DNA of 64,000 bases from Pinibacter soli (GCF_029961145.1 NZ_JASBRG010000003.1:310001-374000); one strand, 5' to 3'; positions 16,752 to 26,055 are shown, counted from the first letter of the stretch. The notes: a model not told the origin generated them from the sequence alone. A program made the numbers and translations.

Positions 16752-17321
16752 CTATTCGATTAGGAGATGTTTCTGTGAGATAATTTCATATTTTCTCCAG
16801 TCCATCTCAAGGCCGGATACAGGGTCAGTTGTAAACGCGGATGTCGAATAGCATTCTATAATACAGTCTAACATTTTGTCAATGGAATTAAATGCTAGCT
16901 CACCAAAGATTTGTATCATCGGCTGATAGCAGAATATTTGTCCAGTTTTTAGGTTGAGTAAAAACATATCACTTTCGCCAGAACCAATAAACGGAAGATA
17001 GTCCTCCAATGGTCGTCCTGGAAAATCTTCTTGTCCCCATTCGAAAAAAATATTCCTAATCTGCAAAAGTTCTGTCAAGTTGAATAGTTTACCAAAAGGG
17101 ATGAGCTCCAATAAAGGGTCAAGTACTCCATAGACACTTTTTACACCATTATGCCATTCATACACGGAAAGTAATTGTCTATTATTGTAAATATTATTTT
17201 CCTTAAAAAATAACTCAATTTCAGATTTGTCCAGTCCAGGATTTAAATGTTTGAGGATAGGAGAGTTGTTTTGAATGAAGATTTCTTCTAGGATTTCAAG
17301 TCTTTGTCGGGTAGTCAGCAT
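16752..17321 (-). CDS. SUKH (SMI1/KNR4)-like protein
   Basis: 189 residues, soluble. It resembles SMI1/KNR4 (SUKH) proteins: an N-terminal helix pair, LLSVYEWHNGVKSVYG, LELIPFGKLFNLTE, a FPGRPLEDYLPFIGSGESDM segment and DMFLLNLKTGQIFCY. SUKH proteins commonly act as immunity partners of contact-dependent or polymorphic toxins, but no toxin gene is seen here. It starts at ATG 17321 about 70 bp inside its cassette border. A decayed relative sits at 12159-12320. The family call rests on pattern recognition and should be tested by profile search. Confidence 0.65.
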   Translation of the reverse strand: MLTTRQRLEILEEIFIQNNSPILKHLNPGLDKSEIELFFKENNIYNNRQLLSVYEWHNGVKSVYGVLDPLLELIPFGKLFNLTELLQIRNIFFEWGQEDFPGRPLEDYLPFIGSGESDMFLLNLKTGQIFCYQPMIQIFGELAFNSIDKMLDCIIECYSTSAFTTDPVSGLEMDWRKYEIISQKHLLIE

Positions 17322-17388
17322 TTATAAATTATTTGGCAGAAAAGTAAACGTCAATTATTTTTCTAGTTAAGGGGGGCTGTCATATAGT

Positions 17389-17596
17389 GGCGCACAACGT
17401 GCCCGGGCTTGGCGTTTGTGGCGGCATTTGAAAACCGTCGGCCCGTAACTGTTGATGAATAAAATTACTAAAAGTTGATGATTAAAATTCTGCCGCCCGG
17501 ATTTATTCTTCTGCCGGAACTAAAGCCCAACAAAGAGCTGAAGATGAAGCACCGCGCCGAGTCCGCCGACATAACGCCAAACCTGCTGTTGCCTGC
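17389..17596 (-). repeat. attC-like recombination site
   Basis: The left border GGCGCACAACG is followed by the arm GGGCTTGGCGTTTGTGGCGG. The right arm GCCGACATAACGCCAAACC ends at the border GTTGCCTGC. The inner stem TTGGCGTTxTGTxGGCGG is almost perfectly paired. It is the first attC-like site after the attI-like sequence. Confidence 0.75.
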
Positions 17597-17766
17597 TGCC
17601 CTGCTTTTGGGTTTCAATGTTCATCAAGACAAAAATTTATATTTAATACGTTTAGATTATTTCTAGTCTCGCCTTAATGTATTTACCAAAAGGTCAGTCA
17701 TTCAAAGTTTGCCGTATTGTCAACCCAGAGCAAATATAATGGTCAGGTTAAAAGTGAAAGTCCCTA

Positions 17767-18156
17767 TTATGGTTTAATTTTTCGCCAAACAAATGCACCA
17801 TTGTTCTGCGAATAGAATTTAAAAATAGAATCTGTCAAGGAGGTTTTGATTGTTTCATTATTAAAAATTTGCATTGATTGCCCGTCCTGTGCGATAGTGT
17901 ATTTTCCTTCTTGGATGACAACTTCAGTAGTGTCTTGCTTTACAATTGTCTTACAAGTCCCGTCGCTATTAAAAATGAATATTTTTCCTAGCATTCTTTT
18001 GTCAAACTCAGCAATTGATGCCGGGTCGTTTTGTGAGCCGTCGCCTAGTCGCTCTGCAGTTAAGTAAGCCCAACTTCCAACTATCATTTTACTCGGAGGT
18101 TGTTTTACTGTCGTACAAGAGGTTAGGATAAAAACCAAGAGAACGAGTTGTTTCAT
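17767..18156 (-). CDS. Lipocalin-like lipoprotein, first cassette
   Basis: 129 residues. The N-terminus MKQLVLLVFILTSCTTVK is a lipoprotein signal with Cys15 as the likely lipidated residue. The body contains MIVGSWAYL, IFIFNSDGTCKTIV, EGKYTIAQDGQSM and a final FVWRKIKP, a layout common in small lipocalin-like proteins of Bacteroidota. The ligand is unknown. It is the first gene after the attI-like site, its start lying 47 bp from the presumed crossover, as expected of the most recently inserted cassette. The call as lipocalin-like is tentative. Confidence 0.6.
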   Translation of the reverse strand: MKQLVLLVFILTSCTTVKQPPSKMIVGSWAYLTAERLGDGSQNDPASIAEFDKRMLGKIFIFNSDGTCKTIVKQDTTEVVIQEGKYTIAQDGQSMQIFNNETIKTSLTDSIFKFYSQNNGAFVWRKIKP

Positions 18157-18202
18157 GTCGTTAGTTTTATTTTAAGTTTCGGAGTCTGGATAGGGTTGCA
18201 GG

Positions 18203-18337
18203 CAACTCATAAATATACGCATGTTTCTCATCCCTTCATACTTGCGGAAATATTTTTTAACCATTGATATTTAACAAAGTATTTCAATTTACGCAAGTGA
18301 GAATTATATAATACGAGTTTCGCAAATACAAATTTGG
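18203..18337 (-). other. attI-like primary recombination site
   Basis: This 135 bp stretch lies exactly between the first cassette and the recombinase stop codon. It begins with CAACTCATAAATATACGC and contains reiterated TTGCG-type boxes: AACATGCGTATATTT (minus strand, 18211-18225), ACTTGCGGAAATATT (plus strand, 18240-18254), CACTTGCGTAAATTG (minus strand, 18285-18299) and a weaker box near 18315-18329. Classical attI sites carry several integrase boxes in this manner. The crossover would lie at GTT on the minus strand (ATGAGTT then GCCTGC). The same sequence recurs at 49950-50090, which supports function. Confidence 0.65.
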
Positions 18338-19480
18338 CTAATCCAGTTTCAAGTCGTCTAAAGGGCTTACTACATGAAGAAGATCCCTGTTTGTTACATG
18401 TAAGTATCGCAATGTCGTCTTTAGGTCGTTGTGGCCAAGCAATTTCATTATCATGGTCACATCTGTTCCTTTGTCTAGTAGGTGTGTCGCAAAGCTATGC
18501 CGCAACGCATGTACACTACCTGGTTTCAGTATGCCGGCTTTCTGCTTGGCCGACTGTAGCACTAACTGAAGGCTGCGGCTGCTATAGGGTTGACCTTTCT
18601 GCTGTCCGTCAAACAGATAACCATCAGTGCTTGGCTTAAATGCTTTCCAGTACTCGCGCAACATTACCAATATTACCGGGCTTAGCGCCACAAGCCTGTC
18701 CTTCTTGCCCTTGGCCTGTTCTACCAAAATGCACATTCTATTGCTGTCGATGTTCCTTGTTCGAATGGCAACAACTTCGCTTACTCTCATGCCTGCACTG
18801 TATGCCAGCATTAGCATTACTCTGTGTTTTAAATTGCCCGCAGCCTTTATTATTGCAGTAATTTCTGCCTGGTTAAAATAGTGTGGCAGCGAGATAGGCT
18901 TTTTGGGCCTCGGAATTTCTAAGAACATTTTTTCCTGGTGTAAAACCTGCTCAAAGTAAAACTTCAGCGCATTTATCCGGCTGTGTATTGTATTTTCCGT
19001 CAGCTTTTCTTTATCGATGCAATACAGCATATACCTTCGCAGATCATCGGGCAAAAGTCTGGTTACACGGTAGTTGCCGATCGTTTGCAGCAATTGCCTA
19101 AACTCGTTTTGGTAGGTTCGTATAGTACTTACGCTATAAGCCTTTAGCCGGAGGTGCGTTACATATTTTTGTAATTCAGCCTGGTTCTCCGGGGAGCAAT
19201 AACTTTGTGATTTTTTTTGATTGACGTCAGCCAAAGTCTTGCCGATAGGCACATTAAAATCCTTTCCACAAAAGTTCCGCCTGTTTTCCGGAGTGTCGGG
19301 AATATGCCAGCATTTTAAGGAACTGCTCCATCTGGCACCGGCAATAGCCCTTATTTTATTATTGGCTTTTGTAATGTGTGGGAAATTTAACCGAATCCTG
19401 TTTTCTCCTTTGTGCTTTATAATTTCGAAGCCAAAATCTGCCATCATATATTTAGGTTTGTTAAGGCATGCATCAGTCAC
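18338..19480 (-). CDS. Tyrosine recombinase of the cassette array
   Basis: 380 residues with all catalytic residues: Arg232 (AGMRVSEVV), a Lys near 257 (KGKKDR), His324 and Arg327 (HALRHSFATHLL), His350 (LLGHND) and nucleophile Tyr359 (TTLRYLHV). Residues about 100-185 are the SAM-like core-binding domain. The first 90 form an extra N-terminal module with GARWSSSLKCWHIPDTPENR. It resembles XerC/D- and IntI-like enzymes, but the insertion that marks IntI, between the Lys hairpin and the HxxR block, is not present. It is transcribed toward the cassettes with the attI-like site after its stop. It is a strong candidate for the enzyme that moves the cassettes. Alternative starts at residues 12-13 are possible. 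Confidence 0.88.
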   Translation of the reverse strand: MTDACLNKPKYMMADFGFEIIKHKGENRIRLNFPHITKANNKIRAIAGARWSSSLKCWHIPDTPENRRNFCGKDFNVPIGKTLADVNQKKSQSYCSPENQAELQKYVTHLRLKAYSVSTIRTYQNEFRQLLQTIGNYRVTRLLPDDLRRYMLYCIDKEKLTENTIHSRINALKFYFEQVLHQEKMFLEIPRPKKPISLPHYFNQAEITAIIKAAGNLKHRVMLMLAYSAGMRVSEVVAIRTRNIDSNRMCILVEQAKGKKDRLVALSPVILVMLREYWKAFKPSTDGYLFDGQQKGQPYSSRSLQLVLQSAKQKAGILKPGSVHALRHSFATHLLDKGTDVTMIMKLLGHNDLKTTLRYLHVTNRDLLHVVSPLDDLKLD

Positions 19481-19849
19481 AGGCAGTATTTGTAACTATT
19501 CAGCGTTAGGTCAAAAACGTGTCTAAGGGAAATAATCCAACAGGATTGTGTTTGCGTGCAAAGGTTATTGTCAATTTGGCGAGTCAGCCAATGCTTCGCC
19601 ACCTCTGTCACATGGAGAGGGTTTAAGGTCAATTGTGAATTTAATATTTTTTCCCATAAATCGAAATCTTTTTAAGAAAATCGTGGCATTTTTTATACCA
19701 CCAATTTGAGTGTTTGACTTCTGGTCCAGTGTGTCATACTGCTTAAGGAAGATCGTCTATACAATTGCGTTAAATAGCTGTTCATTCAAAAGATTGGTGA
19801 TGTGTATGTAATGTTTTATTTTGGCGTCGCTTGAAAAAAACAAATAGTA
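19481..19849. other. Intergenic region between recombinase and GH115
   Basis: 369 bp between divergent genes, so it should carry both promoters. I see no clear Bacteroidota -7 element (TAnnTTTG) or palindrome. A GTTAGGT near 19505 matches the GTTRRRY core but has no partner arm. Confidence 0.4.
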
Positions 19850-22744
19850 ATGAACGTTTTATTCCGTTACACCGGTATTTTGGTTTTCATATTGTTGTGC
19901 AATGCGAAGGCAGATGCACAGGATTTTTCATTTTCTGCAAATGGAAAGCCGGTGATGGTTCTATACACTAAAGATGGCCCTCAAATGGATTCTCTTTTGG
20001 CTAGTCTTTTGGCGGATGACATCGAACGTGTTACCAGTCGCCGTCCCGTTATCGTAACCGATATAAATCAGTCGAAAGGTAATGTGATTGTAATTGGCAA
20101 TCATCAATCGAATCTTATACAATCATTCATCGATAAAAAATCGGCCATACACAAAAGTCTGCAAGGCAAGTGGGAATGTTTTGCGCTCAAAGTAATAGAC
20201 AGGCCAAAGCCTGATATTGACAAGGCTTTTATAATAAGCGGTAGCGATGCGAGGGGAACTGCGTATGGGGTGTTTACCTTATCACAGAAAATCGGTGTGT
20301 CGCCCTGGTATTGGTGGGCAGACGTTCCGGTGAAAAAATCATCTGATGTAACGGTCCATCAACCTGAATATATTTCAACTCAACCTTCCGTAAAATATCG
20401 TGGCATTTTTTTGAATGATGAAGATTGGGGACTGCGTCCCTGGGCGGCCAATACGTTTGAACCGACGGTGAAGAACATAGGTCCCAAAACCTATGCAAAG
20501 ATCTTTGAATTATTACTGCGCCTGAATGCAAATTTTATTTGGCCCGCCATGCATCCCGGAACAACGGCTTTTTTTGCAGTGCCTGGAAATAAAGAAGTCG
20601 CTGCGTTGTATTCAATCATTATTGGCTCATCTCACGCGGAGCCAATGTTACGCAACAACGTAGGAGAGTGGAATGAAAAAACGATGGGTGATTTCAACTA
20701 TTTCACTAACAAAGAAAAAGTCGATAAGTATTGGGAAGATCGCGTAAAAGAAAGTATAGATAATGAAGTGGTATATACGATGGGCATGAGAGGTGTGCAT
20801 GATGGGCAAATGGAAGGGGTAAAATCTGCGGCCGAAGCAGTTCCGGTTTTAGAAAAAATTATCAAAGAGCAACGGGAGTTATTAGAAAAATACCATCATA
20901 AAAGTATTGACGCCGTTCCACAGGCACTGACGCCATATAAAGAAGTACTGGAGTTCTATGAAAAAGGTTTGAAAGTGCCGGATGATATCACACTCGTTTG
21001 GCCGGATGATAACTATGGGTATATCCAGCGGTTAAGCAATGAAGAGGAAAAGAAACGAAGCGGCCGGTCAGGTGTTTATTATCACGCTTCTTACTGGGGC
21101 AGGCCACATGATTATTTATGGTTAGGTACAACGCATCCTGCGCTGATCCGGGAAGAAATGATGAAGGCGTACCAAACAGGCGCAGATCGTTTGTGGGTGT
21201 TGAACGTTGGTGACATTAAGCCTTTGGAGTATGATATACAGTTCTTCATGGACATGGCTTATAACGCAACGCCGTTTAAAGAAAGTAGTTATACCAAGAA
21301 ACATTTAACTGATTGGAACGAAAATGTGTTTGGGAAAAATGGATCAGTCATAGCAGAAATTTTATGGGACTACTACAATCTTGCTTTTGAACGAAGACCA
21401 GAGTTTATGGGATGGAGCCAGGTTGAACCAACAACGCCTACAAAAGTTACAACGTATAACCATTTCAGTTATGGCGATGAAGCGCAGCACAGAATTGACA
21501 AATACAATCAGCTCGAGGATCAGGTAAACGGGTTGCGAAAAATAATTGATTCGACTGCATTTCCTGCATTTTATCAGTTGGTGTATTACCCTGTAGTGGG
21601 CGCTTCGCAAATGAATAAAAAGTTTTTGTTTCACGACAATGCATATATCTATTCAAAACAGAACCGTCTTAGTGCATATGACTATACGGCAATTGCAAAG
21701 GATGCTTATGGCACCATTCAAAGAGAAACGGACTATTATAATAAGGTATTGGAGAATGGCAAGTGGAAAGATATGATGAGTATGAAACCAAGAGCACTTC
21801 CGGTTTTTGAAATGCCGGGACTTCCCGCTTTAAAGTTGGATAAGAAGGTGGGTTGGAATATTTCACCCGAGGGAACCGACACGAGTGGAGCAGAAAATCT
21901 TGTGTTACCCACTTTTCTTGAAGGTGTTAACCAACATTATTTTGTGGACGTTTTTTTAACTGATTCGTTATCCATTCAATGGTCGGCTGTGCCGTCTGCT
22001 GATTGGATCAAAATGTCAACAAAAAGCGGTAACCTGGCTCCCGCGAGGAATGAAAATCAAAAGAGAGTCTGGATAGATGTAGATTGGAGCAAATGTCCGA
22101 AGACAGAACATAGCACCGGAATTGTAGATTTCAAGAGCCTGAATAATAAATACGAAGTAAAGGTTAACGTATTTCGTCCCGCCGGCAAAGTCAACGGTTT
22201 TGTCGAGTCGAATGGGATCGTTTCGATGTATGCTCAACATTACACAGCCTGCAATAACAGGTCAGAAAATAAATGGGAGATAATTGACGGTCTGGGGTAT
22301 ACCGGAAGATCAGTAATGAATTCAATTGCTTCATCTGTGGTAGAAAGATTTGACGCAACAATGCTAAAACAGACGGGATCATTTCTCGCTTATGATTTCG
22401 TTTCCTTTACGGATACAATTCCTGAATTGTTACTCTATGCGATACCTGTTCATCCCATTAACAAAAACTACAGCTTGCGTTGTGCCTTTACAATTGATGA
22501 CGGCCCATTGCAATTAGTAGATTTCAAATCGAACAGCATTGCACGAACGGAGGAATGGAAGCAAAATGTTTTGAGGAACAATGCTATTCGAAAGTTGTCA
22601 TATAATCGCATGAAACCGGGCAGCCATACGCTCAAAATATTCGCAGTAGATCCTGGATTTATTCTTGACAGAATTGCAATTAATCTCGGTGGATTAAAGC
22701 AAGCCTACAGCGCTATTCCGGAAACATTGTCTGAGAACAAATAG
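19850..22744 (+). CDS. GH115 alpha-glucuronidase
   Basis: A 964-residue secreted enzyme. The signal peptide ends near KADAQ. The N-terminal alpha/beta domain (about 25-170) includes the FIISGSDARGTAYGVFTLSQ block. The large central barrel carries WGLRPWAANTFEP, LLLRLNANFIWPAMHP, YTMGMRGVHDGQME and LVWPDDNYGY, all hallmarks of GH115. A C-terminal beta domain follows (about 690-960). GH115 enzymes release (4-O-methyl-)glucuronic acid alpha-1,2-linked to internal xylose in xylan; some act on gum arabic or arabinogalactan. Next to PL11 and CE12 genes, removal of uronate side chains from complex pectin or arabinogalactan is plausible. It heads a plus-strand group with the GH2 and GH105 genes. Confidence 0.9.
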   Translation: MNVLFRYTGILVFILLCNAKADAQDFSFSANGKPVMVLYTKDGPQMDSLLASLLADDIERVTSRRPVIVTDINQSKGNVIVIGNHQSNLIQSFIDKKSAIHKSLQGKWECFALKVIDRPKPDIDKAFIISGSDARGTAYGVFTLSQKIGVSPWYWWADVPVKKSSDVTVHQPEYISTQPSVKYRGIFLNDEDWGLRPWAANTFEPTVKNIGPKTYAKIFELLLRLNANFIWPAMHPGTTAFFAVPGNKEVAALYSIIIGSSHAEPMLRNNVGEWNEKTMGDFNYFTNKEKVDKYWEDRVKESIDNEVVYTMGMRGVHDGQMEGVKSAAEAVPVLEKIIKEQRELLEKYHHKSIDAVPQALTPYKEVLEFYEKGLKVPDDITLVWPDDNYGYIQRLSNEEEKKRSGRSGVYYHASYWGRPHDYLWLGTTHPALIREEMMKAYQTGADRLWVLNVGDIKPLEYDIQFFMDMAYNATPFKESSYTKKHLTDWNENVFGKNGSVIAEILWDYYNLAFERRPEFMGWSQVEPTTPTKVTTYNHFSYGDEAQHRIDKYNQLEDQVNGLRKIIDSTAFPAFYQLVYYPVVGASQMNKKFLFHDNAYIYSKQNRLSAYDYTAIAKDAYGTIQRETDYYNKVLENGKWKDMMSMKPRALPVFEMPGLPALKLDKKVGWNISPEGTDTSGAENLVLPTFLEGVNQHYFVDVFLTDSLSIQWSAVPSADWIKMSTKSGNLAPARNENQKRVWIDVDWSKCPKTEHSTGIVDFKSLNNKYEVKVNVFRPAGKVNGFVESNGIVSMYAQHYTACNNRSENKWEIIDGLGYTGRSVMNSIASSVVERFDATMLKQTGSFLAYDFVSFTDTIPELLLYAIPVHPINKNYSLRCAFTIDDGPLQLVDFKSNSIARTEEWKQNVLRNNAIRKLSYNRMKPGSHTLKIFAVDPGFILDRIAINLGGLKQAYSAIPETLSENK

Positions 22745-22857
22745 TACTTCTACAAACCAGATGGTATTGTTAGTCTGTAAAATAGTATCATGATAGTACA
22801 GGATGGATTAACCCCTCAAACATCTCATATTTAGTTTTAAACAACGATTCAACTGCG

Positions 22858-25848
22858 ATGAAAAAACTGCTGCTGGTTTTCTTGCTACTGAAAATTTCTT
22901 CTCTCAATCTTAATGCGCAAACAGCATTTCAGCGGACAAAATTCAATTTTAATAGTGGCTGGAAAGTCTATGTAGGAGACCTCGAATCGGCAAAGGATGC
23001 AGGTTTCAACGATGCGTCATGGAAGGCTATTACTGTGCCTTACGCCTGGAATGAAGATGAGGCCTTTAAGAAAGATATTGCTGATATGTCGACAGGAATT
23101 GCCTGGTATCGCAAACATTTTAAATTGCCAGCATCAGCTAAAGGGTCGAAGATTTTTTTAGAATTTGAAGGCATACGCCAATCAGGAGATTTTTATCTGA
23201 ATGGAAAGTATATTGGTTTACATGAAAACGGTGTGATGTCGTTTGGCTTCGATGTTACGGATATTGTAGCTTTTGGTGATCAAGAGAATGTTCTGGCTGT
23301 TAGAATTGACAATGATTGGAACTACAGGGAAAGAGAGACTAAGACAAAGTTTCAGTGGGAAGACAAAAATTTTAATGTTAACTATGGCGGCATAACGAAG
23401 AACGCTTACCTGCACATTACTCCCAAAATTTATCAAACATTACCCTTGTTCTCTAGTTTGAAAAGCACCGGCGTGTATGTATATGGGGACAACTATGATA
23501 TTAAAGAACGGTCCGCTGTTATTCATGCTGAATCAGAGGTGAAAAATGAAACGAACACCAATCAGCAAGTGACTTTAGAAGTATCCGTTGTTGATGCAGA
23601 TGGTAAAGAAACGAAAAGGTTCTCGGGTCCAGCTGATGTTTTAACGCCCGGACAAACAAAAGTTCTTAAGGCTTCAAGTTTGATTAATGGATTAAATTTT
23701 TGGAGCTGGGGATATGGTTATCTGTACAAAGTTCAAACGACATTGAAAGTCAATAATAGTCCGGTGGATGTTGTAACGACCACTACGGGATTTCGCAAAA
23801 CTGCCTTTCAAAATGGCATGATATATTTGAATGATCGGGTAATCATGGTTCATGGATATGCGCAGCGCACAACAAATGAATGGCCCGCAATTGGTCAATC
23901 TGTCCCTGCGTGGCTGAGTGATTATAGCAATGGCCTTATGGTTGAAGGAAACGGTAATCTCGTAAGGTGGATGCATATAACTCCATGGAAGCAGGATGTT
24001 GAAAGTTGCGACCGGGTGGGCCTCATGCAAGCAATGCAGGCAGGAGATGCTGAACATGATGTTGAAGGTACCCGATGGAACCAGAGAGTTGCCTTAATGC
24101 GGGATGCGATTGTTTACAATAGAAACAATCCAAGCATCATTTTTTATGAATGCGGCAATGAATCCATCAGCGAGAGTCACATGAAAGAGATGAAGGAAGT
24201 GCGTGATTTATATGATGCACATGGAGGACGTGCAATTGGCAGCAGGGAAATGCTTGATAGTAAAAATGCGGAGTATGGAGGTGAAATGCTTTACACCAAT
24301 AAAAGCGCCCATATACCAATGTGGGCGATGGAATATTCCCGCGATGAAGGTTCCAGAAAGTACTGGGATGACTATACACCGCCGTTTCACAAGGATGGAG
24401 AAGGGCCCAAAGAATACTGGTCAGCAGCGACAAACTCAATGGTAAAAAGGCCTGATGCGGCTGCGTATAACCGGAACATGGAAAGTCATGCGGTGGAAAA
24501 TGTTAAGCGTTGGTATGAGTTCTGGAAAGAAAGGCCCGGTACAGGAGCACGGGTAAGCAGTGGTGGCGTTAACATTATTTGGTCAGAAAGCAATACTCAT
24601 CACCGTGGTGAGGAAAATTTCAGAAGGAGTGGAGAGGTTGACGCCATGCGTATAAAGAAGCAAAATTTTTATTCAAACCAGGTAATGTGGGATGGCTGGG
24701 TAGTGCCTGAGAAGCAGCACCTACATATTATTGGTCATTGGAATTATTCTCCCGGCGTAACAAAAGATATTTATGTAGTTTCTACAGCAACCAATGTCGA
24801 ATTAAAGGTGAATGGCAGGTCATTGGGCAAGGGGATAAATAGTGATGGGTTTCTGTTTGTGTTTCACAACGTGAAATGGGAGAGTGGTACGATAAAAGCC
24901 ATAGGTTACGATTCATCAGGTAAGGTTGTCGCTGAAGATTCAATCATAACTACAGGCGTGCCTGTGGCATTGCGATTGACGAGCGTTGAGCGACCAACAC
25001 CATTTGTAGCAGACGGGCATGATGTCGCGTTGATACAAGTTGAAGTGATAGATGCTTTGGGAAACAGATGTCCTACAGCATTAAATATGATTCATTATGA
25101 ACTGCAAGGTCCGGCAGAGTGGAGAGGTGGAATAGCAATGGGGCCCGATAATTACATTCTTGCTAAAACATTTCCGGTAGAGGGTGGCGTAAACAGATTT
25201 CTTCTGAGATCGACAACGCAGCCCGGCACTATTACAATCACTGCTACAGCGGATGGTTTAAAGACTTCCACACTGTCTTTATCAACGAAGGCTTTAATCG
25301 CCGACGATGGGCTTTCTCTCTCTTTACCTTCAGAAGGGCTTCCTCTTAATCTTTCACGCGGCGCAACACCAGCTTCACCATCATATGTCGACATTCGAAG
25401 ATCAGTGAATGTTTCTTCAGTGTCAGCTGGGGCACATAGTGATAGTGCGTTCCTTAGTTATGATGATAATGAATTATCAGGATGGTCCAATGATGGAAAG
25501 TTGAATACAGCATGGATTGAATATACATTGGAGAAAGAAGCAACAATATCTGAGATCGGCATTAAATTGAATAAATTCAGATCCAAATCTTATAATTTAA
25601 GAGTTACTTTGGATGGCAAGGAGATTTTCGCAGGTGCTACTGAAACCTCTTTAGGCTATTACACAATGCAGTGCAAACACAAGAAAGGAAGGAAAGTAAA
25701 AATTGAATTGTTGAAAGGTGAAAACCATAAAGAGAAAGAAGAAGGAGTGGAAGTGAATGGGAAAAAACTGGATGATGGTTTGGCGGAAAAAGGCGGCAGC
25801 TCCGGAGAAACGCTAAGTATTATTGAAGTGGATTTTTATGAAAAATAG
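22858..25848 (+). CDS. GH2 beta-galactosidase-like glycoside hydrolase
   Basis: A 996-residue secreted GH2 protein. The signal peptide ends near NLNAQ. A jelly-roll sugar-binding domain (about 25-190, with YLNGKYIGLHENG) precedes an immunoglobulin-like domain and a TIM barrel. The barrel holds acid/base Glu near 436 (FYECGNESISE) and the likely nucleophile Glu near 578 (IIWSESNTHH). DUF4982-type and further beta domains follow. The C-terminal 130 residues resemble a discoidin/CBM32-like module (YDDNELSGWSNDGKLNTAWI). Likely activity is exo-release of galactose or a related sugar from side chains; GH2 also includes mannosidases and glucuronidases, so specificity is open. Confidence 0.85.
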   Translation: MKKLLLVFLLLKISSLNLNAQTAFQRTKFNFNSGWKVYVGDLESAKDAGFNDASWKAITVPYAWNEDEAFKKDIADMSTGIAWYRKHFKLPASAKGSKIFLEFEGIRQSGDFYLNGKYIGLHENGVMSFGFDVTDIVAFGDQENVLAVRIDNDWNYRERETKTKFQWEDKNFNVNYGGITKNAYLHITPKIYQTLPLFSSLKSTGVYVYGDNYDIKERSAVIHAESEVKNETNTNQQVTLEVSVVDADGKETKRFSGPADVLTPGQTKVLKASSLINGLNFWSWGYGYLYKVQTTLKVNNSPVDVVTTTTGFRKTAFQNGMIYLNDRVIMVHGYAQRTTNEWPAIGQSVPAWLSDYSNGLMVEGNGNLVRWMHITPWKQDVESCDRVGLMQAMQAGDAEHDVEGTRWNQRVALMRDAIVYNRNNPSIIFYECGNESISESHMKEMKEVRDLYDAHGGRAIGSREMLDSKNAEYGGEMLYTNKSAHIPMWAMEYSRDEGSRKYWDDYTPPFHKDGEGPKEYWSAATNSMVKRPDAAAYNRNMESHAVENVKRWYEFWKERPGTGARVSSGGVNIIWSESNTHHRGEENFRRSGEVDAMRIKKQNFYSNQVMWDGWVVPEKQHLHIIGHWNYSPGVTKDIYVVSTATNVELKVNGRSLGKGINSDGFLFVFHNVKWESGTIKAIGYDSSGKVVAEDSIITTGVPVALRLTSVERPTPFVADGHDVALIQVEVIDALGNRCPTALNMIHYELQGPAEWRGGIAMGPDNYILAKTFPVEGGVNRFLLRSTTQPGTITITATADGLKTSTLSLSTKALIADDGLSLSLPSEGLPLNLSRGATPASPSYVDIRRSVNVSSVSAGAHSDSAFLSYDDNELSGWSNDGKLNTAWIEYTLEKEATISEIGIKLNKFRSKSYNLRVTLDGKEIFAGATETSLGYYTMQCKHKKGRKVKIELLKGENHKEKEEGVEVNGKKLDDGLAEKGGSSGETLSIIEVDFYEK

Positions 25849-25860
25849 AATGGTGTATTG

Positions 25861-26055
25861 ATGTCGTTTAGTTAACGAATTTTTAAAACAATGGTAGTTG
25901 TAATCCACAGAAAACACCGCTTGTCATCCCGACGAAGGAGGGATCTGCGTGATTGTTTAAGCGTAGCGTTCGCTAGTGTTAGACCCAGATCCCTCCTTCG
26001 TCGGGATGACAAGCGAGATGCTTTTAATTTTTCAAACCGCTCAACTAAACGACAT
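25861..26055. repeat. Nested inverted repeat (MITE-like)
   Basis: Perfect 30-base arms (25918-25947 and 25986-26015; the left arm starts CGCTTGTCATCCCGACGAAG) surround a 38 bp loop. Outside them a second 13-base pair, ATGTCGTTTAGTT (25861-25873) and AACTAAACGACAT (26043-26055), closes the element. It lies between the GH2 and GH105 genes and would form a very strong cruciform or RNA hairpin. No transposase is present. Confidence 0.8.

Noticed and set aside
14224-17596. A CRISPR array, suggested by repeated palindromes at intervals
   Set aside because: The units are long, diverged, paired arms around genes rather than short identical repeats with spacers, and no cas genes are present.
11991-18337. 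A prophage or conjugative element next to the tyrosine recombinase
   Set aside because: No phage structural, replication, mobilisation or transfer genes are present; only short unrelated genes and attC-like palindromes.
19505-19511. GTTAGGT, an exact GTTRRRY match upstream of the recombinase
   Set aside because: No matching AAC arm or TTGCG boxes occur nearby; a 7-base match is expected by chance.
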